Shown here: positions 1 through 7,813 of the stretch, piece after piece
Numbering within the stretch: the first letter of the stretch is position 1
Layout: every line of letters starts with the position of its first letter
Assembly (NCBI RefSeq): GCF_000775915.1
Contig: NZ_BBLT01000001.1
Location: forward strand, 806,001-870,000
Reading direction: 5' to 3'
Source of the DNA: Sporocytophaga myxococcoides
Lineage (GTDB): Bacteria > Bacteroidota > Bacteroidia > Cytophagales > Cytophagaceae
DNA: 64,000 nt
Notes under the pieces: model-generated
Told to the model about the DNA's origin: nothing
Seen by the model: the letters and a program-made list of their open reading frames with translations, nothing else
The model's database searches: none
Position numbers and translations under genes: made by a program

Positions 1-542
1 TCACCAATGCTTAATGTTCCTGTGGTCATGATAAGAGCAATGATAGATAACCCCATTGCAATCTCATAACTGATCATCTGAGAACTAGCTCTCAATGCTC
101 CAAGAAGCGAGAACTTATTGTTTGATGCCCATCCTCCGATCATGATTCCATAAACTCCTATGGAAACAACTGCAAATACATAAAGGATACCTATGTTAAG
201 ATCGGTGATTTGCAAGCTGATTACTCTGTCAAATAATTCAAGTGAATTACCCCAAGGAATTACTGCACTTGTCATTAGTGCAGTTGTCATGGATACAGAC
301 GGACCTAAAATAAACAAGGCCTTGTCTGCATGTTTAGGTATAAACTCTTCTTTTAAAAAGAATTTTACTCCATCTGCAAGTGGCTGAAGAAGACCGAAAG
401 CTCCAGCTCTGTTAGGACCTAGTCTGTCCTGAATAAATGCGGCTACTTTTCTTTCAGCATATGTGCTGTATAGCGCAAATAAAAGTGTAATGCCGAAGAC
501 GGCTACAATTAATACTATCTTATCTATCAGAAATATTTCCAT
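1..542 (-). CDS. nuoH: NADH-quinone oxidoreductase subunit H (partial, N-terminal part)
   Basis: Inner-membrane subunit of complex I that joins the peripheral arm to the membrane arm and forms part of the quinone site. The minus-strand frame opens with ATG at 542 and runs off the left edge, so about 180 N-terminal residues are visible. They show a first membrane helix followed by YAERKVAAFIQDRLGPNRAG, which matches the conserved ERK...GPN.AG loop of NuoH, and further hydrophobic helices. The start overlaps the end of nuoG by 23 nt, which implies translational coupling. The gene order nuoA-B-C-D-E-F-G-H is canonical. The C-terminal part lies outside the window. Confidence 0.95.
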   Translation of the reverse strand, partial: MEIFLIDKIVLIVAVFGITLLFALYSTYAERKVAAFIQDRLGPNRAGAFGLLQPLADGVKFFLKEEFIPKHADKALFILGPSVSMTTALMTSAVIPWGNSLELFDRVISLQITDLNIGILYVFAVVSIGVYGIMIGGWASNNKFSLLGALRASSQMISYEIAMGLSIIALIMTTGTLSIG

Positions 543-1488
543 AACCTATATTCTTCGGTGCATCTACTTTTATTCCCTGTAAATATTTATTTTGAGCCTG
601 AACAGAATTTCTCTGAATTGGAGCAGGTCCTTCTACAGTCCAGTCGCTGGCTAATTTTTTCTCAAATCTACAATCGTTGCAAATGAAATCTTCTACTTCT
701 CCATACTGATCTTTTCTTCCTGTAACTCTGAATACTTCATCTCCTTTCATCCAGACTGTTGTTTTTCCGCAGCATTTATCGCAGTTACGATGAGCATACA
801 TTGGTTTTACAAACCAAACCCTGCTTTTGAAGCGGAATGTTTTATCTGTAAGAGCTCCGACAGGGCAAACATCAATTACGTTTCCTGAAAAATCATTTTC
901 AATTACGTTTTCAATGTAGGTACCAATTTCGGCAGCGTCTCCTCTGTTAAGAATACCATGTACACGCTCATTGGTGATCTGGTTTGCAGTGAAGACACAT
1001 CTGTAGCAAAGAATACATCTTGTCATGTGGAGCTGTATCTTACTACCAATATCTATTTTATCGAAAGTTCTTCTTTCTTCTTCGTATCTGGTCTTTGCAG
1101 AACCATGCTCAAAAGCAAGATCCTGTAGGTGACATTCACCTGCCTGATCACAGATTGGGCAATCAAGAGGGTGGTTTATCAATAAGAATTCCACAACACC
1201 TTTTCTTGCTTCAAGTACTTCGGGAGAAGTAATGTTCTGAACAACCATACCATCCTGAACAGGAGTGGAGCAAGAAGCAACCAGTTTCGGCATAGGTCTT
1301 GGGTCTTTAGCAGAACCAGCAGCTACTTTTACAAGACAAGTTCTGCATTTTCCTCCTGAACCTTTAAGTTTAGAGTAATAACACATGGCTGGAGGTACAA
1401 GATCGCCTCCGATTTGTCTGGCAGCATTCAGGATTGTGGTTCCTGGTTCTACCTCTGTTTCAACACCATCTATAGTTACCTTAATCAT
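520..1488 (-). CDS. nuoG: NADH-quinone oxidoreductase subunit G, compact form without the molybdopterin-like domain
   Basis: Peripheral-arm subunit that carries electrons from NuoF towards NuoB. At 322 residues it is about a third of the E. coli protein. The N-terminal 2Fe-2S ferredoxin domain has its cysteines near residues 36-70. It is followed by the His/Cys4 cluster site HPLDCPICDQAGEC, the CILCYRC four-cysteine site with a later DVCPVGAL, and a last cysteine-rich segment (CDKCC and ICNDC). The large molybdopterin-oxidoreductase-like domain is absent. I recall short NuoG forms in other Bacteroidota, so this is probably the normal form and not a truncation. It overlaps nuoF by 4 nt and nuoH by 23 nt. 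Confidence 0.93.
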   Translation of the reverse strand: MIKVTIDGVETEVEPGTTILNAARQIGGDLVPPAMCYYSKLKGSGGKCRTCLVKVAAGSAKDPRPMPKLVASCSTPVQDGMVVQNITSPEVLEARKGVVEFLLINHPLDCPICDQAGECHLQDLAFEHGSAKTRYEEERRTFDKIDIGSKIQLHMTRCILCYRCVFTANQITNERVHGILNRGDAAEIGTYIENVIENDFSGNVIDVCPVGALTDKTFRFKSRVWFVKPMYAHRNCDKCCGKTTVWMKGDEVFRVTGRKDQYGEVEDFICNDCRFEKKLASDWTVEGPAPIQRNSVQAQNKYLQGIKVDAPKNIGYGNISDR

Positions 1489-2843
1489 TGTAATACAGTA
1501 TTTAATTCTCTTTTATAATCCGCACTGTGTGCAAATGGACTATGTGCTACTTTTTCAGGAAATTTAACGTGGTACTCAAACTCCTCTCTGAAGTGTCTGA
1601 TGTGACTTGCCACAGGCCATGCTGCCGCATCTCCAAGCGGACAGATTGTATTTCCCTCAATTTTTTTAGCAATATCAACCAAAAGGTCGATATCACTCAT
1701 TGATCCATGTCCGTGTTCTAATCTGTGCAACACTTTTTCCATCCATCCTGTACCTTCTCTGCAAGGACTGCACTGACCGCAAGATTCATGATGGTAGAAT
1801 CTTGTAAAGTTCCACAAATTTCTCACGATGCAGGTGGTCTCATCCATGGCAATAAATCCTCCGGAACCAAGCATAGAACCACTTGCAAAGCCTCCTTCAG
1901 AAAGTGATTCGTAGCTCATTAATCTAGCTACACCTTCTTTAGTTTTGTAGAACAGTTCTGCTGGTAAAATAGGTACAGAAGAACCACCAGGTACAACCGC
2001 TTTCAATGTATGGCCAGTTCTGATTCCACCGCAATACTCATCAGAATTTAGGAATTCGTCAACAGGTAAGCCCAATTCGATTTCATAAACTCCCGGTTTA
2101 TTCATATGTCCGCAAGCAGAGATCAGCTTTGTGCCTGTTGATCTGCCCACGCCAATTTTAGCATATTCATCCCCCCCCATGTTAATGATAGGAACTACTG
2201 TTGCCAGAGTTTCCACATTGTTTACCACTGTAGGGCAGTTATAAAGTCCAGATATGGCAGGGAAAGGAGGTTTCATTCTTGGATTTCCTCTTTTTCCTTC
2301 AAGTGACTCAATCAAAGCGGTTTCTTCACCACAGATATAAGCACCACCACCTGGCTGTACATAAATTTCAAGATCGTATCCTGAGCCAAGAATATTTTTT
2401 CCAAGGAAGCCATTGTGTTTTGCTTCAGCAATCGCATGCTCAAGAATGTCTACAATCCATCTGTATTCGCCACGGATGTAAATGTAAGTTGTATTTGAAC
2501 CTAAGGAATAACTGGAAACTATTAAACCTTCAATAAGAAGGTGAGGGATGTATTCCATTAAAAATCTATCCTTGAATGTACCTGGCTCACTTTCATCAGC
2601 ATTGCATACCAGATATCTTGGTTTATCTGATTTTCTGTCCAGGAAACTCCATTTCATACCGGTAGGGAAACCGGCGCCACCACGTCCTCTTAGGCCTGAT
2701 TTCTTCACTTCTTCCATCACGTCGTCAGGAGACATGGTTTTCAGAGCTTTTTCAACTGAGCGATAACCACCCTTGGCTCTGTAAACGTCAAAGGATTTAA
2801 TCCCCGGAACGTTTATATTTTCTAATAATAATTTCCTGGCCAT
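1485..2843 (-). CDS. nuoF: NADH-quinone oxidoreductase subunit F (NADH-binding, FMN)
   Basis: Binds NADH and FMN and performs the first electron transfer of complex I. The 452-residue length is normal for the family. The glycine-rich FMN/NADH region GLRGRGGAGFPTGMKW lies near residue 50. A second glycine-rich segment, YVQPGGGAYICGEETALI, follows, and the C-terminal 4Fe-4S motif ESCGQCSPCREG has its fourth cysteine in NTICPLGD. The gene touches nuoE in a TAATG junction and overlaps nuoG by an ATGA-type 4 nt, so translation is probably coupled. A run of eight G on the coding strand (window 2171-2178) lies inside the gene; the frame is intact across it. Confidence 0.96.
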   Translation of the reverse strand: MARKLLLENINVPGIKSFDVYRAKGGYRSVEKALKTMSPDDVMEEVKKSGLRGRGGAGFPTGMKWSFLDRKSDKPRYLVCNADESEPGTFKDRFLMEYIPHLLIEGLIVSSYSLGSNTTYIYIRGEYRWIVDILEHAIAEAKHNGFLGKNILGSGYDLEIYVQPGGGAYICGEETALIESLEGKRGNPRMKPPFPAISGLYNCPTVVNNVETLATVVPIINMGGDEYAKIGVGRSTGTKLISACGHMNKPGVYEIELGLPVDEFLNSDEYCGGIRTGHTLKAVVPGGSSVPILPAELFYKTKEGVARLMSYESLSEGGFASGSMLGSGGFIAMDETTCIVRNLWNFTRFYHHESCGQCSPCREGTGWMEKVLHRLEHGHGSMSDIDLLVDIAKKIEGNTICPLGDAAAWPVASHIRHFREEFEYHVKFPEKVAHSPFAHSADYKRELNTVLQ

Positions 2844-3373
2844 TAGATCTCGTATTTATTATCAGGATTAAAATCTTGTCCTAGTCTTGCAATAATTTTG
2901 TCCATCTTTTCTTCGGTAAGATGTTCATAGTAGAACTTACCGATCTGAGCCATTGGAGCATATCCGCAAGCGCCAAGACACTCAACGGCTTTCAAAGAGA
3001 ACTTATTGTCAGGAGTTGTTTCTCCGACTTTTATTCCAAGTTTCTTTTCTGTATATTCAATAATCTGATCAGCTCTGTTATGCATACAAGGACCTGTTCT
3101 ACAAAACTCTATAAGGCATTTACCAACAGGCTTCAGGTTAAACATTGTATAAAATGTTGCCACCTCATAAACCTCGATTGGTTTAATGTTCAACAGAGAG
3201 GCTACATAATCCATTACAGGAACTGAAAGCCATCCGTCAAACTCTCTCTGTGCAAGATGGAGAATAGGAAGTAATGCAGATTTTTGTCTGCCTTCAGGAT
3301 ATCTGGATATGATCTCCTGAACCTTTTTCAGCTTTTCTTCTGAAAATTTGATTTCTGATTGTACTGTTCCCAT
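2843..3373 (-). CDS. nuoE: NADH-quinone oxidoreductase subunit E
   Basis: The 24-kDa type complex I subunit, a thioredoxin-fold 2Fe-2S protein next to NuoF. The ligand pattern is visible as CRTGPC (Cys-x4-Cys) and ECLGACGYAP (Cys-x3-Cys). The helical N-terminal half contains the conserved ALLPILHLAQ segment. The frame can begin at a GTG at 3391 or at an ATG at 3373. I chose ATG because it gives the usual length and no Shine-Dalgarno-like sequence favours the GTG. The 3' end meets nuoF in TAATG. An 80-100 nt gap with a small inverted repeat separates it from nuoD, the widest spacing in the operon. Confidence 0.94.
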   Translation of the reverse strand: MGTVQSEIKFSEEKLKKVQEIISRYPEGRQKSALLPILHLAQREFDGWLSVPVMDYVASLLNIKPIEVYEVATFYTMFNLKPVGKCLIEFCRTGPCMHNRADQIIEYTEKKLGIKVGETTPDNKFSLKAVECLGACGYAPMAQIGKFYYEHLTEEKMDKIIARLGQDFNPDNKYEI

Positions 3374-3393
3374 TGTATTTGCTGTAGGCACTT

Positions 3394-3425
3394 AGTTTTT
3401 GTCGAAGGAAAACCGCACAAAAACT
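3394..3425 (-). repeat. Inverted repeat in the nuoD-nuoE gap
   Basis: Perfect 9-bp arms AGTTTTTGT and ACAAAAACT separated by 15 nt. No T tract follows on the coding (minus) strand, so it does not look like a simple terminator. It could be an mRNA stability or processing element between the two halves of the operon, but that is only a guess. Confidence 0.3.
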
Positions 3426-3472
3426 TTTTACTCAGTTTATATTAAACTCAAATTTATAAAATCTTATTGAAA

Positions 3473-4681
3473 TCAGGCATCCATTTCACCTGCAATCAGG
3501 TTAAGGCTACTCATAGTTAAGACAGCATCAGAGATTGTTGCTCCTTTTATCAGTTCTTCATAAGCCTGATAGTATATGAATCCAGGTCTTCTGAAGTGCA
3601 GTCTGTATGGCATTCTACCTCCGTCACTGATCAGATAAAAACCTAGTTCTCCGTTTGCCCCTTCAATGCTATGGTAAATTTCTCCTTTAGGTACTTCAAT
3701 TTCTCCCATTACAATTTTGAAATGATAAATTAAAGCTTCCATGTTGGAGTATACTTCTTCTTTAGGAGGAAGATAGATATCCGGAACTTCTGCATGGTAA
3801 GGACCTGAAGGTAGCTTTTCCAGTGCTTGACGAATGATGCTAAGGCTTTGCCAAACTTCTTCGTTTCTTACCATAAAACGGTCATAGGTATCACCGTTTG
3901 TTCCTATTGGTATTTCGAAGTCAAAATCCTGATATGAAGAATAAGGATTCATTACTCTTACATCATAGTCAACGCCTGCAGCTCTTAAATTTGGACCTGT
4001 GAATCCATAATTTAATGCTCTTTCGGCAGAAATAGCTCCCACACCTATGGTTCTGTCCATGAAAATTCTGTTACGGTTAAACAGATTTTCCATTTCTTTC
4101 CATACTATTGGGAATTCCTCAAGTAGTGTATTTATTTTAGCAAAGGCAGCAGGGGTGAAATCTCTTTCCAAACCTCCGATACGACCAATGTTTGTGGTAA
4201 GTCTTGCTCCGCAGATCTCTTCAAATATCTCATATATTTTCTCCCTTTGCTGCATTACATAAAGGAAGCCTGAATAAGCGCCTGAGTCAACCCCGAGAAT
4301 ACTGTTGCAGATAAGGTGATCTGCTATTCTTGAAAGCTCCATGATGATTACTCTCAGGTATTCAACTCTTTTAGGAACTTCAACACCAATTAATTTCTCA
4401 ACAGTCATATGCCAGCCCATATTATTGATAGGAGCGGAGCAATAGTTAAGACGATCGGTGAGGGGAGTAATCTGATAGAATGGTCTTCTTTCTGCCAGTT
4501 TTTCAAAAGCACGGTGGATGTAACCGATTGTTGATTCCGAAGAAACAATTTTTTCTCCATCCATCTTTAGAATATTCTGAAATACACCGTGAGTTGCCGG
4601 GTGAGTAGGCCCGAGATTCAGTGTAGTCAGTTCACTCTGGTCTGTAACTTGAGTATTAGTGTTGTTAGGTTGTGTAAGCAT
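3473..4681 (-). CDS. nuoD: NADH-quinone oxidoreductase subunit D (49-kDa type)
   Basis: Forms the quinone-reduction cavity of complex I together with NuoB. The N-terminal signature LNLGPTHPATHGVFQNILKM is typical of the 49-kDa/[NiFe]-hydrogenase large-subunit family. The later segments NYCSAPINNMGWHMTVEKL and PKGEIYHSIEGANGELGFYL are also family-typical. The length of 402 residues is normal. NuoC and NuoD are separate proteins here, unlike the E. coli NuoCD fusion. It starts 5 nt after the nuoC stop. Confidence 0.96.
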   Translation of the reverse strand: MLTQPNNTNTQVTDQSELTTLNLGPTHPATHGVFQNILKMDGEKIVSSESTIGYIHRAFEKLAERRPFYQITPLTDRLNYCSAPINNMGWHMTVEKLIGVEVPKRVEYLRVIIMELSRIADHLICNSILGVDSGAYSGFLYVMQQREKIYEIFEEICGARLTTNIGRIGGLERDFTPAAFAKINTLLEEFPIVWKEMENLFNRNRIFMDRTIGVGAISAERALNYGFTGPNLRAAGVDYDVRVMNPYSSYQDFDFEIPIGTNGDTYDRFMVRNEEVWQSLSIIRQALEKLPSGPYHAEVPDIYLPPKEEVYSNMEALIYHFKIVMGEIEVPKGEIYHSIEGANGELGFYLISDGGRMPYRLHFRRPGFIYYQAYEELIKGATISDAVLTMSSLNLIAGEMDA

Positions 4682-4686
4682 AACTG

Positions 4687-5190
4687 TTATCTGCCAAACA
4701 AGGAATCGTCTTTATCCGTTCTCGTTGAATCTTCTAATGCATATTCTTTTCTCAAAGGAAAATAGCCCAGATCATCAACATTTAAAATTCTTTTCAGATT
4801 TGGATGTCCTTTAAACTGGATACCAAAAAAGTCATAGGTTTCTCTTTCCATCCAGTTTGCACCTGAGAAAACCGGAGTAGCAGAATCAATTACAGGATCA
4901 TTTTTCGGAAAAAAAGCCTTTAAACGGATTCTTTTATTTTTAGGTAAGTTATGCAAATGATAAACAGCCCCCAGAACTTCTTCTGGTGCTGTGAAGTGAA
5001 CTCCCGTAATATCTGTCAGAAACTGGAATTCAAGTTCCTGATCGTTATAGAGAAATCTGAGAATATCAAGTAAAGATTCTCTCTTAATTGTTATGGTAAG
5101 TAAATTGTATGGTTCTTCTACCTTGATGATGGCGTCACCGAACTTTTCAGTAAGTTTTTCCTGTATCCTCTGGTGGGTTAGTTCTTCCAT
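4687..5190 (-). CDS. nuoC: NADH-quinone oxidoreductase subunit C (30-kDa type)
   Basis: Peripheral-arm subunit that packs against NuoD. The 167-residue protein carries the family core FLTDITGVHF and the conserved C-terminal signature NWMERETYDFFGIQFKGHP, ending with RTDKDDSLFGR. It overlaps the nuoB stop by one base and is followed by nuoD after 5 nt, so the three subunits of the quinone module are probably translated together. Confidence 0.95.
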   Translation of the reverse strand: MEELTHQRIQEKLTEKFGDAIIKVEEPYNLLTITIKRESLLDILRFLYNDQELEFQFLTDITGVHFTAPEEVLGAVYHLHNLPKNKRIRLKAFFPKNDPVIDSATPVFSGANWMERETYDFFGIQFKGHPNLKRILNVDDLGYFPLRKEYALEDSTRTDKDDSLFGR

Positions 5191-5726
5191 TATTCTATTC
5201 CGTAAGAAGCCAGTAATTGTTTGTATTCAGGAGTATTTCTTCTGTTAAGTGGTTCATTTTCCACCAGCTCCTGTATTTTCATAAGTCCGTCAAGTATCTG
5301 TTCAGGTCTTGGAGGGCATCCTGGAACATAAACGTCTACAGGGATAATTTTATCTATTCCCTGAAGTACACTGTAAGTATCAAATATTCCACCGCTTGAA
5401 GCACATGCACCAACAGCCATTACCCATTTTGGTTCAGCCATTTGTTCATATACCTGGCGTACGATTGGTCCCATCTTTTTCGCGATTGTTCCCATCACCA
5501 TCAGAAGGTCTGCCTGTCTTGGCGAAAAGCTAGGTCTTTCAGCGCCGAATCTTGCAATATCGTAGTGAGAGCCCATGGTAGCCATGAATTCAATACCGCA
5601 ACAAGAAGTTGCAAATGGTAAAGGCCATACAGAATGCTTTCTGGCAAGGCCAACAGCTTTATCTAAGCTGGTAGCAAAGAAGCCTGGTCCGTCAAAACCG
5701 GCAGGTGGATGAACTATATTTGCCAT
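5190..5726 (-). CDS. nuoB: NADH-quinone oxidoreductase subunit B
   Basis: Carries cluster N2, the last Fe-S centre before quinone. The ligand cysteines are visible as the tandem pair in [10 protein letters not shown], the cysteine in [14 protein letters not shown] and the cysteine in [15 protein letters not shown]. The 178-residue length is normal. It follows nuoA after a 28-nt gap. The soluble, conserved core and exact motif matches make the assignment secure. Confidence 0.97.
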   Translation of the reverse strand: MANIVHPPAGFDGPGFFATSLDKAVGLARKHSVWPLPFATSCCGIEFMATMGSHYDIARFGAERPSFSPRQADLLMVMGTIAKKMGPIVRQVYEQMAEPKWVMAVGACASSGGIFDTYSVLQGIDKIIPVDVYVPGCPPRPEQILDGLMKIQELVENEPLNRRNTPEYKQLLASYGIE

Positions 5727-5754
5727 AATTTAGAATAATTCTAATGTTGATAAT

Positions 5755-6135
5755 TTAATCCCATTCAAGGGCACCTTTCTTTATTATATAGACAAAGCCT
5801 ATAATAAATGCACCCATGAAAAGTAACATTTTAAGAAAATCGTCGATTCCTTTTTGAGCAAATTCTTTGAAATTTACAGCCCAAGGGTAGAAGAAGATAA
5901 CTTCAACATCGAATAGGACGAAGAGTGTAGCAACCAGAAAATATTTAATGGAAAATTGCATTCTGGCGTTGCCGACAGAGTCAATTCCACTTTCAAATGT
6001 TTCGGTTTTATGTTTGGTAGTTATTTTGGGACCAAGAATGTAGCTGGCTAGGAGACTGACGCTGACGAATCCAGCGGCGACCAGAAATTGAATTGCAATT
6101 GGGAAATAAGGACTGGATAATATTTCTTCCTTCAT
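5755..6135 (-). CDS. nuoA: NADH-quinone oxidoreductase subunit A
   Basis: Small membrane subunit of complex I and first gene of the operon. The 126 residues contain three hydrophobic helices (about residues 10-33, 64-85 and 98-119). The loop TFESGIDSVGNARMQFSIKY matches the conserved ES Gxxx..G.. R...F..KY signature. FLVATLFVLFDVEVIFFYPW matches the second helix with its conserved acidic residues. The operon promoter must lie in the 360 bp upstream. Confidence 0.96.
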   Translation of the reverse strand: MKEEILSSPYFPIAIQFLVAAGFVSVSLLASYILGPKITTKHKTETFESGIDSVGNARMQFSIKYFLVATLFVLFDVEVIFFYPWAVNFKEFAQKGIDDFLKMLLFMGAFIIGFVYIIKKGALEWD

Positions 6136-6496
6136 ACTTCTTTTTTAATTGGTTTTAATCTCATTTTGTCGAATGAAATTGTAATTCTTAAAGGACAGAT
6201 TGTAACTAGTAACGAGATTTTGTTGATGTTTATGAAAAAAACAAGATCTACAATAGTTTTATTCTTCATAAGATACAGCGTAAAATTATACAATTTCTTT
6301 CACAAAAAAACATTTTGCACAAATTTTTGGCACACCTCTTATTACAGGAAAAAATCCTAAATAGTTTCAGATAATAAATAATTCACGAATTTATTCTGGG
6401 ATAATTTATATATACATATTTTTGTATTCCGACTCCCTTATTTGAGATGGGTCGTCAGAGGATGGATATGTACTAAATATCGTTCTCTATTCATTT
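6136..6496. other. Intergenic region between divergent nuoA and the CNNM gene
   Basis: This 361-bp AT-rich stretch must contain the divergent promoters for the nuo operon (minus) and the 6497 gene (plus). On the plus side there is a clear -7 element at 6417-6424. On the minus side I see only imperfect matches, for example the complement of 6320-6327 reads AAAATTTG, one base from TAnnTTTG. A short inverted repeat AGGA/TCCT lies near 6347-6358. The short frames here begin at non-ATG codons and have unlikely compositions, so I call no gene. Confidence 0.6.
6417..6424 (+). promoter_or_regulatory. Bacteroidota-type -7 element (TATTTTTG)
   Basis: Exact match to TAnnTTTG, 72 nt before the ATG at 6497. 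At the -33 position there is only TTC/TTA in place of TTG. Likely promoter of the CNNM/CBS gene. Confidence 0.4.
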
Positions 6497-7813
6497 ATGC
6501 TATTAGATGTTTTCTATACCTTATTACTTGTTTTTTTAAACGGTTTTTTCGTAGCCGCTGAATTTGCAATTGTTAAAGTCAGGTCTTCTCAATTGGAAGT
6601 AAAGGCAGCTGGAGGAAATAAAACAGCGGACCTCTCCTTAAATATTCTCAAAAACCTGGATGGTTATCTTTCTGCCACTCAGCTTGGAATTACCCTTGCA
6701 AGTCTTGGACTCGGTTGGATTGGTGAGAGCGTTGTTACGAGAATTATTCTCAATATAATTGAATTCCTGGGTTATGAACCTAACGTGGACCTGGCTCATA
6801 AAATTGCTCTTCCGATTGCATTTGCAATTATTACTATTTTACACATTGTTTTCGGTGAACTTGCCCCTAAATCCATTGCAATTCAGAAACCCGAAGAAAC
6901 TACACTATCTGTATCTTATCCTTTAAGGTTTTTTTATATTTTATTTAAACCGCTGATCTGGATATTAAATGGGTTTGCTTCTCTTATTTTAAGAATGTTA
7001 GGCATCAGCATGTCTGATATTCATGAAATTCACTCTGCTGAAGAGCTTCAATTGATTCTGGATCAGGGGAAAGTTTCCGGTGCAATACAGCCGAGCGCTC
7101 ATGAGCTGATTAAAAATGTGTTCAGCTTTAACCTTATTACGGCCAGGCAAATAATGGTGCCAAGGACTAGTATTAATGCAATTGATGAAGACACTTCTCC
7201 TGAAGAGATTTTGGATAAGGTCATTAATGAAGGTTATTCAAGGATGCCTGTTTATCGGGAAACTATAGATAATATCATTGGTCTTGTCTATACAAAAGAC
7301 CTGCTCAAAATGATCAACAAAAAGGAAGATATAGACCTTCAGAAGGTTATAAATCCTCCTTATTTTGTGCCTCAGACAAAAAAGATCAGTGAACTTTTAA
7401 AAGAATTGCAGGAAAAGCATCTTCACATGGCTATAGTTACCGATGAGTTTGGAGGTGTTGCCGGTATTGTAACCATTGAGGATATTCTGGAAGAACTTGT
7501 AGGTGAAATTCAGGATGAGCATGATGAAGAAGCTCCTTTTGTGGAAAAAACCAATGAAGAAGAATTTGTCGTCAATGCTCTTTCTACAATAGAAGATGTA
7601 AATGAATATTTACCTGTTCCATTGCCTAAAAGCGGAGATTATGATACAGTTGCAGGTCTTGTAAATAAGGTCTTCGGAAGAATCCCGGATCTCAATGAAA
7701 AGATTAAATTTGAAAGATACGAAATATCAATTTTGAAAAAATCCAAACAGAGTGTATTGGTGGTTAAAATGAACTTGCTGGAGGAGGCACCTGAAGACAA
7801 TGAGGAAAAATAA
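6497..7813 (+). CDS. CNNM/CBS-domain/CorC-HlyC family membrane transporter (UPF0053 type)
   Basis: Integral inner-membrane protein of the CNNM/CorC superfamily, whose studied members take part in divalent-cation (Mg2+) export. The order of parts is typical. Hydrophobic helices of the CNNM domain occupy about residues 1-190, with LNGFFVAAEFAIVKVR and ATQLGITLASLGLGW. Two CBS domains follow at about 200-330 (MVPRTSINAIDEDTS, FGGVAGIVTIEDILEELVGE), then a C-terminal CorC/HlyC domain at about 345-430. The gliding protein GldE belongs to this superfamily, but the usual gldE neighbours are absent, so I do not assign it. The last 14 nt overlap the next gene. Confidence 0.85.
   Translation: MLLDVFYTLLLVFLNGFFVAAEFAIVKVRSSQLEVKAAGGNKTADLSLNILKNLDGYLSATQLGITLASLGLGWIGESVVTRIILNIIEFLGYEPNVDLAHKIALPIAFAIITILHIVFGELAPKSIAIQKPEETTLSVSYPLRFFYILFKPLIWILNGFASLILRMLGISMSDIHEIHSAEELQLILDQGKVSGAIQPSAHELIKNVFSFNLITARQIMVPRTSINAIDEDTSPEEILDKVINEGYSRMPVYRETIDNIIGLVYTKDLLKMINKKEDIDLQKVINPPYFVPQTKKISELLKELQEKHLHMAIVTDEFGGVAGIVTIEDILEELVGEIQDEHDEEAPFVEKTNEEEFVVNALSTIEDVNEYLPVPLPKSGDYDTVAGLVNKVFGRIPDLNEKIKFERYEISILKKSKQSVLVVKMNLLEEAPEDNEEK

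Noticed and set aside
6166-6360. 64-codon plus-strand frame upstream of the CNNM gene
   Set aside because: It starts at a non-ATG codon in AT-rich DNA, the peptide is rich in Phe/Lys/Ser without family features, and it lies in the divergent promoter region.
6497-7813. Gliding motility gene gldE
   Set aside because: The protein is of the same superfamily, but the neighbours usual for gldE are absent and family-level sequence does not separate it from ordinary CNNM transporters.
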